45,777 nt of DNA from Zemynaea arenosa (GTDB taxonomy: Bacteria; Pseudomonadota; Gammaproteobacteria; Burkholderiales; Burkholderiaceae_D), in the NCBI RefSeq assembly GCF_004614185.1, contig NZ_SPVF01000083.1, positions 1-45,777 on the forward strand, written 5' to 3'. Below, piece by piece: positions 32,247 through 40,477 of this stretch. The number at the start of each line of letters is the position of its first letter. The stretch's first letter is position 1. The translations under genes were made by a program, and so were the position numbers. The notes under the pieces are model-generated. The model saw nothing but the letters and a program-made list of their open reading frames with translations. It did not search any database and had not been told where the DNA came from.

Positions 32247-34397
32247 TTGAAAGCCTATCGCCTCACCCTGACTGCCACCGCAGTCTGCGCCGCCCTGCCC
32301 TGCGCTGCGGCGTTGGCCCAGCAGCCCGCAGCCACGCCGACGCCTGCCACCGCCACCGTCGAAGTCAAATCCACCGCCGACAGCGCACGCCGCAACGACG
32401 CGGCCAACCGCCAGGTGATCAACCGCGAAGAGATCGCGCGCTACGGCGACGCCAGTGTGCTCGATGCGATAAAGCGCCTGCCCGGCGTGACGGTGAACGG
32501 CACGAGCGTGCGCATGCGCGGCCTGGGGAGCGGCTACACCCAGCTGCTGGTGGACGGCCAGCCCGCCCCCGCCGGGTTCACGCTGGACGGGCTGGCCCCG
32601 GACCTGGTCGAGCGCATCGAGATCATCCGCTCCGCCACCGCCGAATACAGCACGCAGGCCATCGCGGGCACCATCAACATCGTGCTGCGCAAGGCGCCGC
32701 GCAAGGACGGGCGCGAGCTGAAACTGGCGAACGGCCTGGCGGGCCGCCAGAGCGAGCCGTCCATCACCGGCACCTGGTCGGCCAAGGATGCTGGCGGCAG
32801 CCGCCAGCTCACTGCATCGCTGCGCCACCTGGAGCTGCATCCGACCTACGAGTACCGCGAAGAGCAGCGCCGCGGCGGCGTGCTGGCCGATGCCTCGACC
32901 GTCCACACCGACCAGCAGATCCATTACACCGCGTTGAACCTGCAGCCGCGCCTGACGTGGACGCTCGCCAGCGGCGACAACGTCGACTGGCAGACCACCC
33001 TCAACGCCGGGCGCTCGCGCGGCGGCAGCGACAAGACCTCCGAGACCATCACCGGCCAGGGCCAGGCCTACCCCAACCTGAACCTGGGCTTCGGCATCGA
33101 CAACGCCAGCCTTCGCACGGAGGCCGGGTGGACCCGGCGCTTCGCATCGGGCGCGCGCGCCGAGACCAAAGCCGCGGCCTTCACATCCATCTCGGACCGC
33201 TGGATGTGGCGCGATGCGACCGACACCGGCGGCCTGCTGCTGCTGGACCGCGACTTCCTCACCAAGGTGCATGAACGCGGCGCCACCTGGACCGGGAAGT
33301 TCGCCGCTGCCACCACCGCCAGCGGCCATGCACCGGTCGCCGGCTGGGACGCGGGCCACACCGTCATGACCTCGCAGGACGTGCAGCAGGACGCGCCACT
33401 CCCGGGCATACCGGAAACCGACTACGACACTCGCATCGACGCCCGCCTCGACCGCCTGGCCTTGTACGCGCAGAACGAATGGGACATCGACATGCAATGG
33501 TCCGCCTACCTCGGCCTGCGCACGGAGGCGCTGCGCGTGCGGACCACCTCCACCGAAGCAGGCGATGCGCACATCAGCAGCTACCGCATCGCCAGCCCGA
33601 TCGCACAGCTGCTGTGGAAGCTGCCGGGCAAGCAACGGAGGCAGGCGCGCCTCGCACTCACACGCACCTTCCGCGCGCCACCGCTGGCACGCATCACGCG
33701 CGGTTACTTCTACACCACCGATAACACGCCCATCTCGCCCGACCAGGACGGGAACCCGAACCTGCAGCCCGAGACCGCACGCGGCATCGACGCAGGCGTC
33801 GAGTGGTACTGGAGCGAAGGCACCGCGCTGGTGGTCAGCGCATCGGAGCGCGCTATTTCGAACCTGATCCGCGACCGCATTACGCTGCAAGGCTCGCGCT
33901 GGGTCTCGGCGCCCGCCAATATCGGGCATGCGGATGTGCACACACTGGAAGTGGAAGCGAAGGCTCCGCTGCACATCCTCTGGGCCGCCGCGCCCAAGGT
34001 GGACTTGCGCGCGAATTGGGTGCGCAACTGGTCATCGGTGGACGGCATCCCCGGTCCGGACAACCGGCTGGACGGTCAGCCCCGCTGGAGCGCGACCATT
34101 GGCGCGGACTACCGCGGTGCGGCGTGGTCCGCGGGTGCCACCCTGGCTTCGGTGGCGGGCGGCTGGACCCGCAGCTCCATCGAGAATCGCGGCTGGACCA
34201 ACACGCGCCATGCCCTCGACGCGTATGCCAGCTTCACACTGGCCCATGCGGGCACATTGCGCATCTCAGCATCGAATCTGCTGCGCACCACCGACCGCTC
34301 CATGGACATCCACGAGGACGCCAGCGGCACCTGGACCGGCATGAACTGGCGGCCGACATGGGCCGTCCTGCGCCTGCAATACAGCGCGCATTGGTGA
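32247..34397 (+). CDS. TonB-dependent outer-membrane receptor
   Basis: A 716-residue receptor. The signal peptide is MKAYRLTLTATAVCAALPCA followed by AALAQQ. The plug domain (about 45-150) shows VLDAIKRLPGVTVNGTSVRMRGLG, YTQLLVDGQ and IEIIRSATAEYSTQAIAGTINIVLR. A long beta-barrel follows, ending in the outer-membrane pattern VLRLQYSAHW with a terminal aromatic residue. The start is a TTG 11 bases after the peptidase stop. No ATG gives a signal peptide in this frame, so confidence in the exact start is moderate. Neighbours give no siderophore, heme or B12 clue. The adjacent peptidase and M56-TonB protein suggest a peptide-like or cell-wall-derived ligand, which is speculative. Confidence 0.88.
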   Translation: MKAYRLTLTATAVCAALPCAAALAQQPAATPTPATATVEVKSTADSARRNDAANRQVINREEIARYGDASVLDAIKRLPGVTVNGTSVRMRGLGSGYTQLLVDGQPAPAGFTLDGLAPDLVERIEIIRSATAEYSTQAIAGTINIVLRKAPRKDGRELKLANGLAGRQSEPSITGTWSAKDAGGSRQLTASLRHLELHPTYEYREEQRRGGVLADASTVHTDQQIHYTALNLQPRLTWTLASGDNVDWQTTLNAGRSRGGSDKTSETITGQGQAYPNLNLGFGIDNASLRTEAGWTRRFASGARAETKAAAFTSISDRWMWRDATDTGGLLLLDRDFLTKVHERGATWTGKFAAATTASGHAPVAGWDAGHTVMTSQDVQQDAPLPGIPETDYDTRIDARLDRLALYAQNEWDIDMQWSAYLGLRTEALRVRTTSTEAGDAHISSYRIASPIAQLLWKLPGKQRRQARLALTRTFRAPPLARITRGYFYTTDNTPISPDQDGNPNLQPETARGIDAGVEWYWSEGTALVVSASERAISNLIRDRITLQGSRWVSAPANIGHADVHTLEVEAKAPLHILWAAAPKVDLRANWVRNWSSVDGIPGPDNRLDGQPRWSATIGADYRGAAWSAGATLASVAGGWTRSSIENRGWTNTRHALDAYASFTLAHAGTLRISASNLLRTTDRSMDIHEDASGTWTGMNWRPTWAVLRLQYSAHW

Positions 34398-34450
34398 GGC
34401 GCCGCACGCCGCTGCGCACGCGGATAATGCGAGACAGAAACCTGCGCACG

Positions 34451-34464
34451 TGTGGATGTCCACA
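34451..34464. promoter_or_regulatory. Inverted repeat TGTGGA-TG-TCCACA upstream of dctA
   Basis: A perfect 6-base dyad with a 2-base spacer, about 79 bases before the dctA start. No T-run follows. It may be an operator for dctA. No sigma-54 element of the rhizobial dctA type is seen in the 145-base gap. Confidence 0.4.
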
Positions 34465-34542
34465 ATTGGCGCGTTGACCGAAACCGCGCGATGATGAGGA
34501 CTTGTGCGGCCTTGCTGCCGCGGCCTCCGTGCGAGTTGCGTC

Positions 34543-35844
34543 GTGAAAAAACCCTTCTACAAAATCCTCTACGTGCAGGTCCTGTTTGCCATCCTGGTGG
34601 GTGTGCTGCTGGGCGTGTTCTACCCGCAATCGGCGGTGGCCATGAAGCCGCTCGGCGATGGCTTCATCAAGTTGATCAAGATGATCATCGCGCCGGTGAT
34701 CTTCTGCACCGTGGTCGCGGGCATCGCGGGCATGCAGGACATGAAGAAGGTCGGCCGCGTGGGCGGCAAGGCGCTGCTCTACTTCGAGATCATCTCCACC
34801 TTCGCGCTGGCGATCGGCCTGATCGTCGCCAACGTGGTGCAGCCCGGCGCGGGCTTCAACGCCGACCCGGCGACGCTCGACACCAAGGCGATCGCCGAAT
34901 ACACGGCCAAGACCAAGTCGCTGAGCACCATCGACTTCCTCCTGAATATCATCCCGAACACCTTCGTGGATGCCTTCGCGAAGGGCGACATCCTGCAGGT
35001 GCTGCTGATCGCCATCCTGTTCGGCGTGGCGCTATCCATGCTCGGTGAGCGCGGGCGGCCGATCACGCGCGGGATCGAGGAAATCTCGCACGTCATCTTC
35101 GGCATCGTCGGCATCGTGATGAAGGCTGCACCCATCGGTGCGTTTGGCGCGATGGCCTTCACCATCGGTAAATTCGGGCTTGCATCGCTGCTCCCGCTCC
35201 TGCGCCTGCTCGGGTCCTTCTACCTCACCAGCGCACTGTTCGTGTTCATCGTGCTCGGGACCGTGGCGTACTTCGTGGGCTTCAACATCTTCCGCTTTGT
35301 CGCCTACATCAAGGAGGAACTGCTGATCGTGCTGGGCACCAGTTCGTCCGAAAGCGCCCTGCCGTCGCTGATGCGCAAGCTGGAACGCCTGGGCTGCTCC
35401 AAGTCCGTGGTGGGCCTGGTGGTGCCGACCGGGTATTCGTTCAACCTGGATGGCACCAACATCTACATGACCATGGCCGCGCTGTTCGTGGCGCAGGCCA
35501 CCAACACTCACCTCACACTGAGCCACCAGCTGACCATCCTGCTGGTCGCAATGCTGACGTCGAAGGGTGCCTCGGGCATCACCGGCGCGGGCTTCATCAC
35601 CCTGGCCGCCACGCTGGCCGTGGTGCCGGAAGTGCCGGTGGCGGGCATGGCGCTCATCCTCGGCATCGACCGCTTCATGAGCGAGTGCCGCGCGCTGACC
35701 AACATCATCGGCAACGGCGTGGCTTCGGTGGTCGTCTCCAAATGGGAGAAGGAGCTCGACCACGAGACCATGGACCGCCAGCTCAAGGGCCACCACGTGG
35801 AAGAGGAAGACCGCGAGCTGTTCCCGGAGCGCGAAGCGCGTTAA
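34543..35844 (+). CDS. dctA: C4-dicarboxylate transporter DctA
   Basis: A 433-residue sodium/proton symporter of the DAACS family that imports succinate, fumarate and malate across the inner membrane. Signature segments are [32 protein letters not shown], the serine-rich hairpin [13 protein letters not shown], the substrate-site [16 protein letters not shown] and the [17 protein letters not shown] hairpin. The start is the GTG at 34543 (then [11 protein letters not shown]), the usual DctA N-terminus. Its stop overlaps the stop of the opposing CPBP gene (TTAA). No dctBD-type regulators are adjacent. Together with bdhA and the CoA-transferase it suits use of organic acids. Confidence 0.93.
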   Translation: MKKPFYKILYVQVLFAILVGVLLGVFYPQSAVAMKPLGDGFIKLIKMIIAPVIFCTVVAGIAGMQDMKKVGRVGGKALLYFEIISTFALAIGLIVANVVQPGAGFNADPATLDTKAIAEYTAKTKSLSTIDFLLNIIPNTFVDAFAKGDILQVLLIAILFGVALSMLGERGRPITRGIEEISHVIFGIVGIVMKAAPIGAFGAMAFTIGKFGLASLLPLLRLLGSFYLTSALFVFIVLGTVAYFVGFNIFRFVAYIKEELLIVLGTSSSESALPSLMRKLERLGCSKSVVGLVVPTGYSFNLDGTNIYMTMAALFVAQATNTHLTLSHQLTILLVAMLTSKGASGITGAGFITLAATLAVVPEVPVAGMALILGIDRFMSECRALTNIIGNGVASVVVSKWEKELDHETMDRQLKGHHVEEEDRELFPEREAR

Positions 35845-36572
35845 GCCCTCAGCTCACGCAGGGCCGCCGCCGAGCGCCGCCCGGCCAGCAGCAGCCAGGC
35901 CACCAGCGCCAGTTCGATGACGTTCGCCACGCGCTCCACGCCAAACGTGACCGCCGGACCAGCCGAGGCCTCGATGTTCGAGAAGATCATGCACAGGTTC
36001 AAGACCATGTGCAGAATGATCACCAGCACGAGACTGCCGGTCTGATACCGCACCGCGGTGAACATCATGCCGCACACCGCCGTCACCAGCGCCTTGCCAA
36101 GTGCGACATCCCACGGAGCCCCCATGAAGCCATGGATCAGGTGCATGGCGCCGAACAGCACCCCATTGAGCACGATCGCACGGCCCATTGGCAGCGGCAG
36201 CAGCAGCGCGAAGATCACGCCGCGGAACAGCAGTTCTTCCCCGATCGCGTTGAAGAACTGGATGGTCAGCGTACCCGCGACGCTATCCGGCGCATGATAG
36301 CCCCAGGGGAGGAACAGCGCGGCGGTCAGCAAGCTGGCCGCAAAGAAGCCGGTCGGCTTTAGCTGCGCGACACCGAGGCCGAGCCGCGACCACAGGCCGA
36401 ACACCTGCACCAGCACCAGCGGCAGGATGATGGTCGAGGCGAAGGCCACCAGCTTGACCTTGCCGAAGGCCGCGGGCGGCGCATACAAGGCGCCCAGCTT
36501 GAGGATGGCGACGGTGAGAATGAATTGCAAGCCGGCGCAGAAGATGGCGGCGAGGACGGGACGTTGGGACAT
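35841..36572 (-). CDS. CPBP-family intramembrane metalloprotease (Abi/Rce1-like)
   Basis: A 243-residue polytopic membrane protein with the CPBP motifs: EELLFRG (about residue 125), a conserved His in GAMHLIHGF and a final motif in [14 protein letters not shown]. These form the putative intramembrane active site of Rce1-type proteases. Bacterial members are linked to bacteriocin self-immunity or unknown membrane processing. No bacteriocin gene is adjacent, so the role is open. The ATG at 36572 is chosen because GAGAGAG lies upstream and the longer frame has no membrane character. Convergent with dctA, sharing the four bases TTAA. Confidence 0.85.
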   Translation of the reverse strand: MSQRPVLAAIFCAGLQFILTVAILKLGALYAPPAAFGKVKLVAFASTIILPLVLVQVFGLWSRLGLGVAQLKPTGFFAASLLTAALFLPWGYHAPDSVAGTLTIQFFNAIGEELLFRGVIFALLLPLPMGRAIVLNGVLFGAMHLIHGFMGAPWDVALGKALVTAVCGMMFTAVRYQTGSLVLVIILHMVLNLCMIFSNIEASAGPAVTFGVERVANVIELALVAWLLLAGRRSAAALRELRA

Positions 36573-36674
36573 GTGTGGCTCTCTCTCGGTGTTGTTATGG
36601 CGCGCATTCTGCTCATCCGCCCACACAACCACCATGCCCGCGCGACAGGCCGCGCAAATACGCACCTGGAATGC

Positions 36675-36698
36675 AAAAAAGGCGCCCTGCGGGGCGCC
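36675..36698 (-). terminator. Terminator after the CoA-transferase genes
   Basis: On the minus strand GGCGCCC pairs with GGGCGCC around a 4-base loop (36698-36681), followed by six T residues (36680-36675). It lies 23 bases after the scoB stop. Confidence 0.9.
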
Positions 36699-36721
36699 TT
36701 CGTCTGCGCGAGAGCGAAACC

Positions 36722-37372
36722 TTAGAACGCCGAGACGTCCAGCTCCGTCCCGGTGGCGGCCAGCACTTCCGGCACCGTCACGCCGGGCGCCAGTTCCACC
36801 AGCTTGAGGCCGGTCTCGGTCACGTCGATCACACCGAGATCGGTGATGATGCGGTCCACCACGCCCACGCCGGTCAGCGGCAGGTTGCAGTTCTCGAGGA
36901 TCTTGTGGGAGGTCGAGCCATCCTTGGCGGTCGCCACGTGCTCCATCAGGACCACGACGCGCTTCACGCCCGCCACCAGGTCCATCGCACCGCCCATGCC
37001 CTTCACCATCTTCCCGGGGATCATCCAGTTGGCCAGGTCGCCTTTTTGAGACACCTGCATCGCACCCAGGATCGCCAGGTTGATCTTCCCACCGCGGATC
37101 ATCGCGAACGAGTCGGCCGACGAGAAGAAGGCCGCGCCGGGCAGCGCCGTCACGGTCTGCTTGCCCGCGTTGATCAGGTCAGCATCCACCTCGCTGTCAC
37201 GCGGGAAGGGGCCGATGCCCAGCAGCCCGTTCTCGGACTGCAGGAACACCTCGATATTCTCCGGGACGTAGTTCGCCACCAGGGTCGGCAAGCCGATGCC
37301 CAGGTTGACGTAGAAGCCGTCCTGCAGCTCTTGCGCCGCGCGCGCGGCCATTTCGTCACGAGTCCATGCCAT
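36722..37372 (-). CDS. scoB: 3-oxoacid CoA-transferase subunit B
   Basis: The 216-residue B subunit of the enzyme that moves CoA from succinyl-CoA to acetoacetate or a related 3-oxoacid. The catalytic glutamate lies in the signature SENGLLG (about residue 47), within [15 protein letters not shown], then [13 protein letters not shown]. The [38 protein letters not shown] segment is characteristic of the SCOT/AtoA/PcaJ group. It follows the A subunit by 29 bases and ends in a strong terminator. ScoB is chosen over PcaJ because no aromatic-degradation genes are near and bdhA is in the same region. The exact 3-oxoacid is an inference. Confidence 0.93.
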   Translation of the reverse strand: MAWTRDEMAARAAQELQDGFYVNLGIGLPTLVANYVPENIEVFLQSENGLLGIGPFPRDSEVDADLINAGKQTVTALPGAAFFSSADSFAMIRGGKINLAILGAMQVSQKGDLANWMIPGKMVKGMGGAMDLVAGVKRVVVLMEHVATAKDGSTSHKILENCNLPLTGVGVVDRIITDLGVIDVTETGLKLVELAPGVTVPEVLAATGTELDVSAF

Positions 37373-37401
37373 GTCAGTAGTCTCCGATTCTGTGGTGAGG
37401 G

Positions 37402-38097
37402 TCAGGAACGCACGGTGCGCTGTTCGATGCGCTTTTCCGGGTTTGCGTTGACGACGATGCGGTGCACGAAGATGCTCGGCAGGTGCACGGCATCCGGATC
37501 GATCTCGCCGATCTCCACCAGCTTTTCCACTTCCACGATGCAGACCTTGCCCGCCATGGCGACGTTCGGGTTGAAGTTACGCGCGGTCTTGCGGAAGATG
37601 CAGTTGCCCGCCTTGTCCGCCACGGCGGCCTTCACCAGCGACACGTCGGCCACCAGGGACCGCTCCATCACATACTGCTCGCCGTCGAACTCGCGCACTT
37701 CCTTGCCCTCGGCGACGATGGTGCCCACGCCGGTCTTGGTGAAGAAGGCCGGGATGCCGGCGCCGCCGGCGCGCAGCTTCTCGGCCAGCGTGCCTTGCGG
37801 GGTGAATTCCAGTTCCAGCTCGCCGGCCAGGTACTGGCGCGCGAACTCCTTGTTCTCGCCCACGTAGGACGAGATCATCTTCTTGATCTGGCGGGTCGTG
37901 AGCAGCTGGCCGAGGCCGAAGTCGTCCACACCGGCGTTGTTGGAGATGGCGGTCAGGCCCTTGACGCCCGAATCGCGCAACGCCGCGATCAGCGCTTCCG
38001 GAATGCCGCACAGGCCGAAGCCGCCCACGGCGATGGTCTGGTTGTCTGCCACCACGCCGGCCAGCGCCGACGCTGCATCAGGATAGACTTTGTTCAT
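37402..38097 (-). CDS. scoA: 3-oxoacid CoA-transferase subunit A
   Basis: The 231-residue A subunit, which forms the CoA-binding part of the heterodimer. Family motifs include the glycine loop [46 protein letters not shown], and [35 protein letters not shown] precedes the ATG. It heads the scoAB operon and is divergent from the PAS-LuxR regulator with 116 bases between them. That gap contains a copy of the element also found before bdhA. Together with bdhA it completes 3-hydroxybutyrate to acetoacetyl-CoA. Confidence 0.93.
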   Translation of the reverse strand: MNKVYPDAASALAGVVADNQTIAVGGFGLCGIPEALIAALRDSGVKGLTAISNNAGVDDFGLGQLLTTRQIKKMISSYVGENKEFARQYLAGELELEFTPQGTLAEKLRAGGAGIPAFFTKTGVGTIVAEGKEVREFDGEQYVMERSLVADVSLVKAAVADKAGNCIFRKTARNFNPNVAMAGKVCIVEVEKLVEIGEIDPDAVHLPSIFVHRIVVNANPEKRIEQRTVRS

Positions 38098-38185
38098 TAC
38101 CCGTCCCTTGTCTCTCGTTTATTGAGTTTATGGAGCTTACAGCTGAGAAGAGTCTCAGCATAAAATACGGACCACCGTTGCACAA

Positions 38186-38200
38186 TACCGTAGAACTACT
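38186..38200. promoter_or_regulatory. bdhA-like element ATACCGTAGAACTAC between scoA and the regulator
   Basis: Identical to the bdhA-upstream element at 14 of 15 positions (ATACCGTARAACTAC). The left half CCGTA is intact and the right half is TACTT instead of TACGG. A further TACGG at 38166-38170 with CCGT nearby may be another weak site. It lies 13 bases before the regulator ATG, a position suited to autoregulation. Confidence 0.45.
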
Positions 38201-38213
38201 TGCATCCTTTTCG

Positions 38214-38774
38214 ATGACCACAGCGCGCCCGATCGACTACGAGACCATCTTCCAGCATGCGCCGGTGGGCATGTGCATATCGGAGAACCGCGTTATCCAA
38301 TCCTCCAACCATACGCTGGACGCCATGTTCGGCTACGCCCGCGGCGCGCTCGATGGCCAGTCCTTCCAGGTCCTGTACCCCACCATGGACGAGTTCCTGC
38401 GCACCGGCGACCGCATCGTGCCGATCATGAATGCCAAGGGCGTGTATTCGGACGAGCGCATCATGCGGCGCGCCAGCGGGGAGCTGTTCTGGTGCCACGT
38501 CAGCGGCCGCGCGCTGGATCCGCAACAGCCCCTCGGCGCGGGCGTCTGGACCTTCGAAGACGTCAGCGCCAAGCGCCCGGTATCGGCCGCGCTGACGCCG
38601 CGCGAGCGCGAGATCGCCGCCTTCCTGGTCGAGGGACGCACCAGCAAGGCGATCGCCCGCGAGACCTCCCTGTCGCCGCGCACGGTCGAGATGCACCGCG
38701 CCAAGCTGATGAAAAAGTTCCAGGCGTCAACCTCGTCGGAACTTGTCAATAAGCTCATGGGTGTTTCCCGCTGA
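38214..38774 (+). CDS. PAS domain-containing LuxR-type transcriptional regulator
   Basis: A 186-residue regulator with no receiver domain. A PAS fold (about 1-120: IFQHAPVGMCISENRVIQSSNHTLDAMFGYARGALDG, then YSDERIMRRASGELFWCHVSGRALD) is joined to a LuxR helix-turn-helix (about 125-186: LTPREREIAAFLVEGRTSKAIARETSLSPRTVEMHRAKLMKKF). PAS-LuxR proteins in betaproteobacteria and pseudomonads regulate organic-acid and alcohol use, which fits its place opposite scoAB. The ATG at 38214 starts the PAS domain. A frame to 38130 would cross the proposed operator. The PAS ligand is unknown. Confidence 0.88.
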   Translation: MTTARPIDYETIFQHAPVGMCISENRVIQSSNHTLDAMFGYARGALDGQSFQVLYPTMDEFLRTGDRIVPIMNAKGVYSDERIMRRASGELFWCHVSGRALDPQQPLGAGVWTFEDVSAKRPVSAALTPREREIAAFLVEGRTSKAIARETSLSPRTVEMHRAKLMKKFQASTSSELVNKLMGVSR

Positions 38775-38789
38775 AATGCAAACTTGCCA

Positions 38790-38810
38790 AGATTAATTGT
38801 CGGTTAATCT
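38790..38810. other. Inverted repeat AGATTAA-N7-TTAATCT
   Basis: A perfect 7-base dyad 15 bases after the PAS-LuxR stop, with an A/T-rich stem and no following T-run. It could be a weak terminator or an operator for the PEP-CTERM gene downstream. A second small hairpin, GCCTT-TGAT-AAGGC, lies about 40 bases further on. Confidence 0.5.
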
Positions 38811-38889
38811 TACAGTTTCGGACACGTGGGTTTGACGCGTTCCTACTAAGCCTTTGATAAGGCGCAGATTTCCTGTTTGTGCATACCTG

Positions 38890-38905
38890 AGGCATGTTTT
38901 ATGCA
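38890..38905 (+). promoter_or_regulatory. Sigma-54-type promoter of the PEP-CTERM gene
   Basis: AGGCATGTTTTATGCA fits TGGCACG-N4-TTGCA at 9 of 12 fixed positions, including the invariant GG (38891-38892) and GC (38903-38904) with the exact 10-base gap between them. Transcription would start near 38916, about 44 bases before the ATG. Sigma-54 control of PEP-CTERM genes by the PrsK/PrsR system is established in related betaproteobacteria. Confidence 0.6.
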
Positions 38906-38959
38906 AGCCTCCCCTTCGGCCGCGCCCGCCTTGTGGCGCATACAAGAAGGAGAACGACC

Positions 38960-39700
38960 ATGACATATGGGATGTCAAAGCGTGTCCGCCTGCCGCAGCG
39001 GGCCGTCCTGGCAGGGATGGCTGCGGGCGCGCTGATGCTGGGCGCCGCTCCGGCGCAGGCGGCGCTGGTGGGGTACCAGAGCCAGGCCGCGTTCAACACC
39101 GCGATCGCGGGCTGGACACGCACCACCACCGATTTCGAAGCCATCGCGGCGGGCACCACTTACGGTGCCGGGACCGGGCCGTCCGGCTACACCTTCACCC
39201 TCACGGGCCCGAGCACCGCGTATGGAGACCAGCCGGCGGTGCTCGACACGTACGGCACGACTTCGGGGACCAATTACCTGGGCCTGAACAATCCGGACGG
39301 CGCCTTCGAGACCGGCGACCGGCTGGCCATCCACTTCACCACGCCTGCGCAGGCGTTCGGACTGTTCGTGATCGGCACGAGCGGCATCCAGGCTGACGAC
39401 ATCCGCCTGGTCATCGACGGCAACACGGTCGGCAATGCAGCCACCGAGGCCGGGACCACCAACGACGGCGGACATATCTACTTCCTGGGCTTCGTGTCCA
39501 CGGCGGTCAACATCAGCAATGCCTCGCTGGAGTTTTTCACCGACGACGGCAGCCTGTTCCCGACCAACGTGGACGACCTGGTGGTCGCGATCGACCAGCG
39601 CGAGCCGCCTACCGATGTGCCGGAACCGGGCACGCTGGCCCTGCTGGCCGGCGGCGCGCTCGCGGCGGGCGCCCTACGCCGCCGCACGCGCCGCACCTGA
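38960..39700 (+). CDS. PEP-CTERM sorting-domain protein
   Basis: A 246-residue exported protein. The signal peptide runs from about 9 to 36 (VLAGMAAGALMLGAAPAQAA). The body is a beta-rich domain with TTDFEAIAAGTTYG, LDTYGTTSGTNYLGL and FGLFVIGTSG segments, and the C-terminus is the exosortase sorting signal VPEPGTLALLAGGALAAGAL followed by RRRTRR. By family knowledge exosortase (EpsH/XrtA) cleaves at PEP and the protein is linked to the exopolysaccharide matrix. AAGGAG precedes the ATG at 38960. The exosortase gene is not in the window. A sigma-54-like promoter lies upstream. Confidence 0.9.
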   Translation: MTYGMSKRVRLPQRAVLAGMAAGALMLGAAPAQAALVGYQSQAAFNTAIAGWTRTTTDFEAIAAGTTYGAGTGPSGYTFTLTGPSTAYGDQPAVLDTYGTTSGTNYLGLNNPDGAFETGDRLAIHFTTPAQAFGLFVIGTSGIQADDIRLVIDGNTVGNAATEAGTTNDGGHIYFLGFVSTAVNISNASLEFFTDDGSLFPTNVDDLVVAIDQREPPTDVPEPGTLALLAGGALAAGALRRRTRRT

Positions 39701-39790
39701 ACGCGCCAGGGACCCGCACGCATCACCGCACCAGATCCGGGCCGCGCCGGTCCGGGACGCACCCTTCATATGAAAAACGGAGATTTCAGA

Positions 39791-40420
39791 ATGCGCTTCT
39801 TCGCACACACTGTCGCACGCCGCTTCGCCCTCCACTCGATGATCGCCGGCGCCCTCGCCGCCGCCAGCGCCGTACCTCTGCCGGCCGCAGCCCAGGCCGA
39901 GCCTTTCATCGGGCAGATTTCCTGCTTCCCGTACAACTTCGTCCCGCGCGGCTGGGCCGCGCTGAACGGCCAGCTGCTATCGATCGCCCAGAACACCGCA
40001 CTGTTTGCACTGATTGGCACCACCTACGGCGGGAACGGCCAGACCACCTTTGCGCTGCCGGACATGCGCGGCCGCGTGATGCTCAGCTCCGGCCAGGGCC
40101 CGGGACTGGCGCCTCGCACGATCGGCGAAATGAGCGGCACCGAGAACACCACGATCACCACCGCCAACATGCCGGCGCACCAGCACATGGTTGCCCCGGC
40201 TGCCAGCAACAGCGATGCCACCTCGATCTCGCCGGCAGGCCTGGTCCCAGCCGCCAAGAGCCGCACGCCGCTGTACACGGATGCCGCCAACAGCCCGACC
40301 ACAATGGCGGCCACGCCCAGCAGCATCGTCGGCGGCAGTCAGCCAGTGTCCAACATGCCGCCCTACCTCGTGATGACGTGCGCGATCGCACTGGAGGGCA
40401 TTTTCCCGTCGCGGGATTAA
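39791..40420 (+). CDS. Secreted phage-tail-collar-domain protein (MdpB-like)
   Basis: A 209-residue protein with an N-terminal signal-like segment (FALHSMIAGALAAASAVPLP, then AAAQAEP) in front of a tail-collar domain: PFIGQISCFPYNFVPRGWAALNGQLLSIAQNTALFALIGTTYGGNGQTTFALPDMRGRV. The C-terminal part is HQH-containing and ends NMPPYLVMTCAIALEGIFPSRD. These features match the microcystin-dependent-protein MdpB family of unknown function. GGAG lies 8 bases before the ATG at 39791; an upstream ATG at 39770 lacks such a site. It is 90 bases after the PEP-CTERM gene, and a terminator follows, so the two may be co-transcribed. No phage genes are near. Confidence 0.88.
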   Translation: MRFFAHTVARRFALHSMIAGALAAASAVPLPAAAQAEPFIGQISCFPYNFVPRGWAALNGQLLSIAQNTALFALIGTTYGGNGQTTFALPDMRGRVMLSSGQGPGLAPRTIGEMSGTENTTITTANMPAHQHMVAPAASNSDATSISPAGLVPAAKSRTPLYTDAANSPTTMAATPSSIVGGSQPVSNMPPYLVMTCAIALEGIFPSRD

Positions 40421-40438
40421 GACGGCGCAGCCCCGGCC

Positions 40439-40464
40439 AAGCCGCTCTACCGGGCGGCTTTTTT
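40439..40464 (+). terminator. Terminator after the tail-collar gene
   Basis: AAGCCGC (40439-40445) pairs with GCGGCTT (40454-40460) around an 8-base loop, followed by four more T residues. It lies between the converging collar and thioesterase genes and may act on both strands. Confidence 0.8.
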
Positions 40465-40477
40465 CATGCGGGGGCTA

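Noticed and set aside
34398-34542. Sigma-54 promoter for dctA
   Set aside because: GG and GC at the right spacing occur by chance in this G+C-rich gap, but the flanking bases do not fit TGGCACG-N4-TTGCA.
39791-40420. Prophage remnant suggested by the tail-collar domain
   Set aside because: No other phage genes, integrase or attachment repeats are nearby, and the protein has a signal-like N-terminus.
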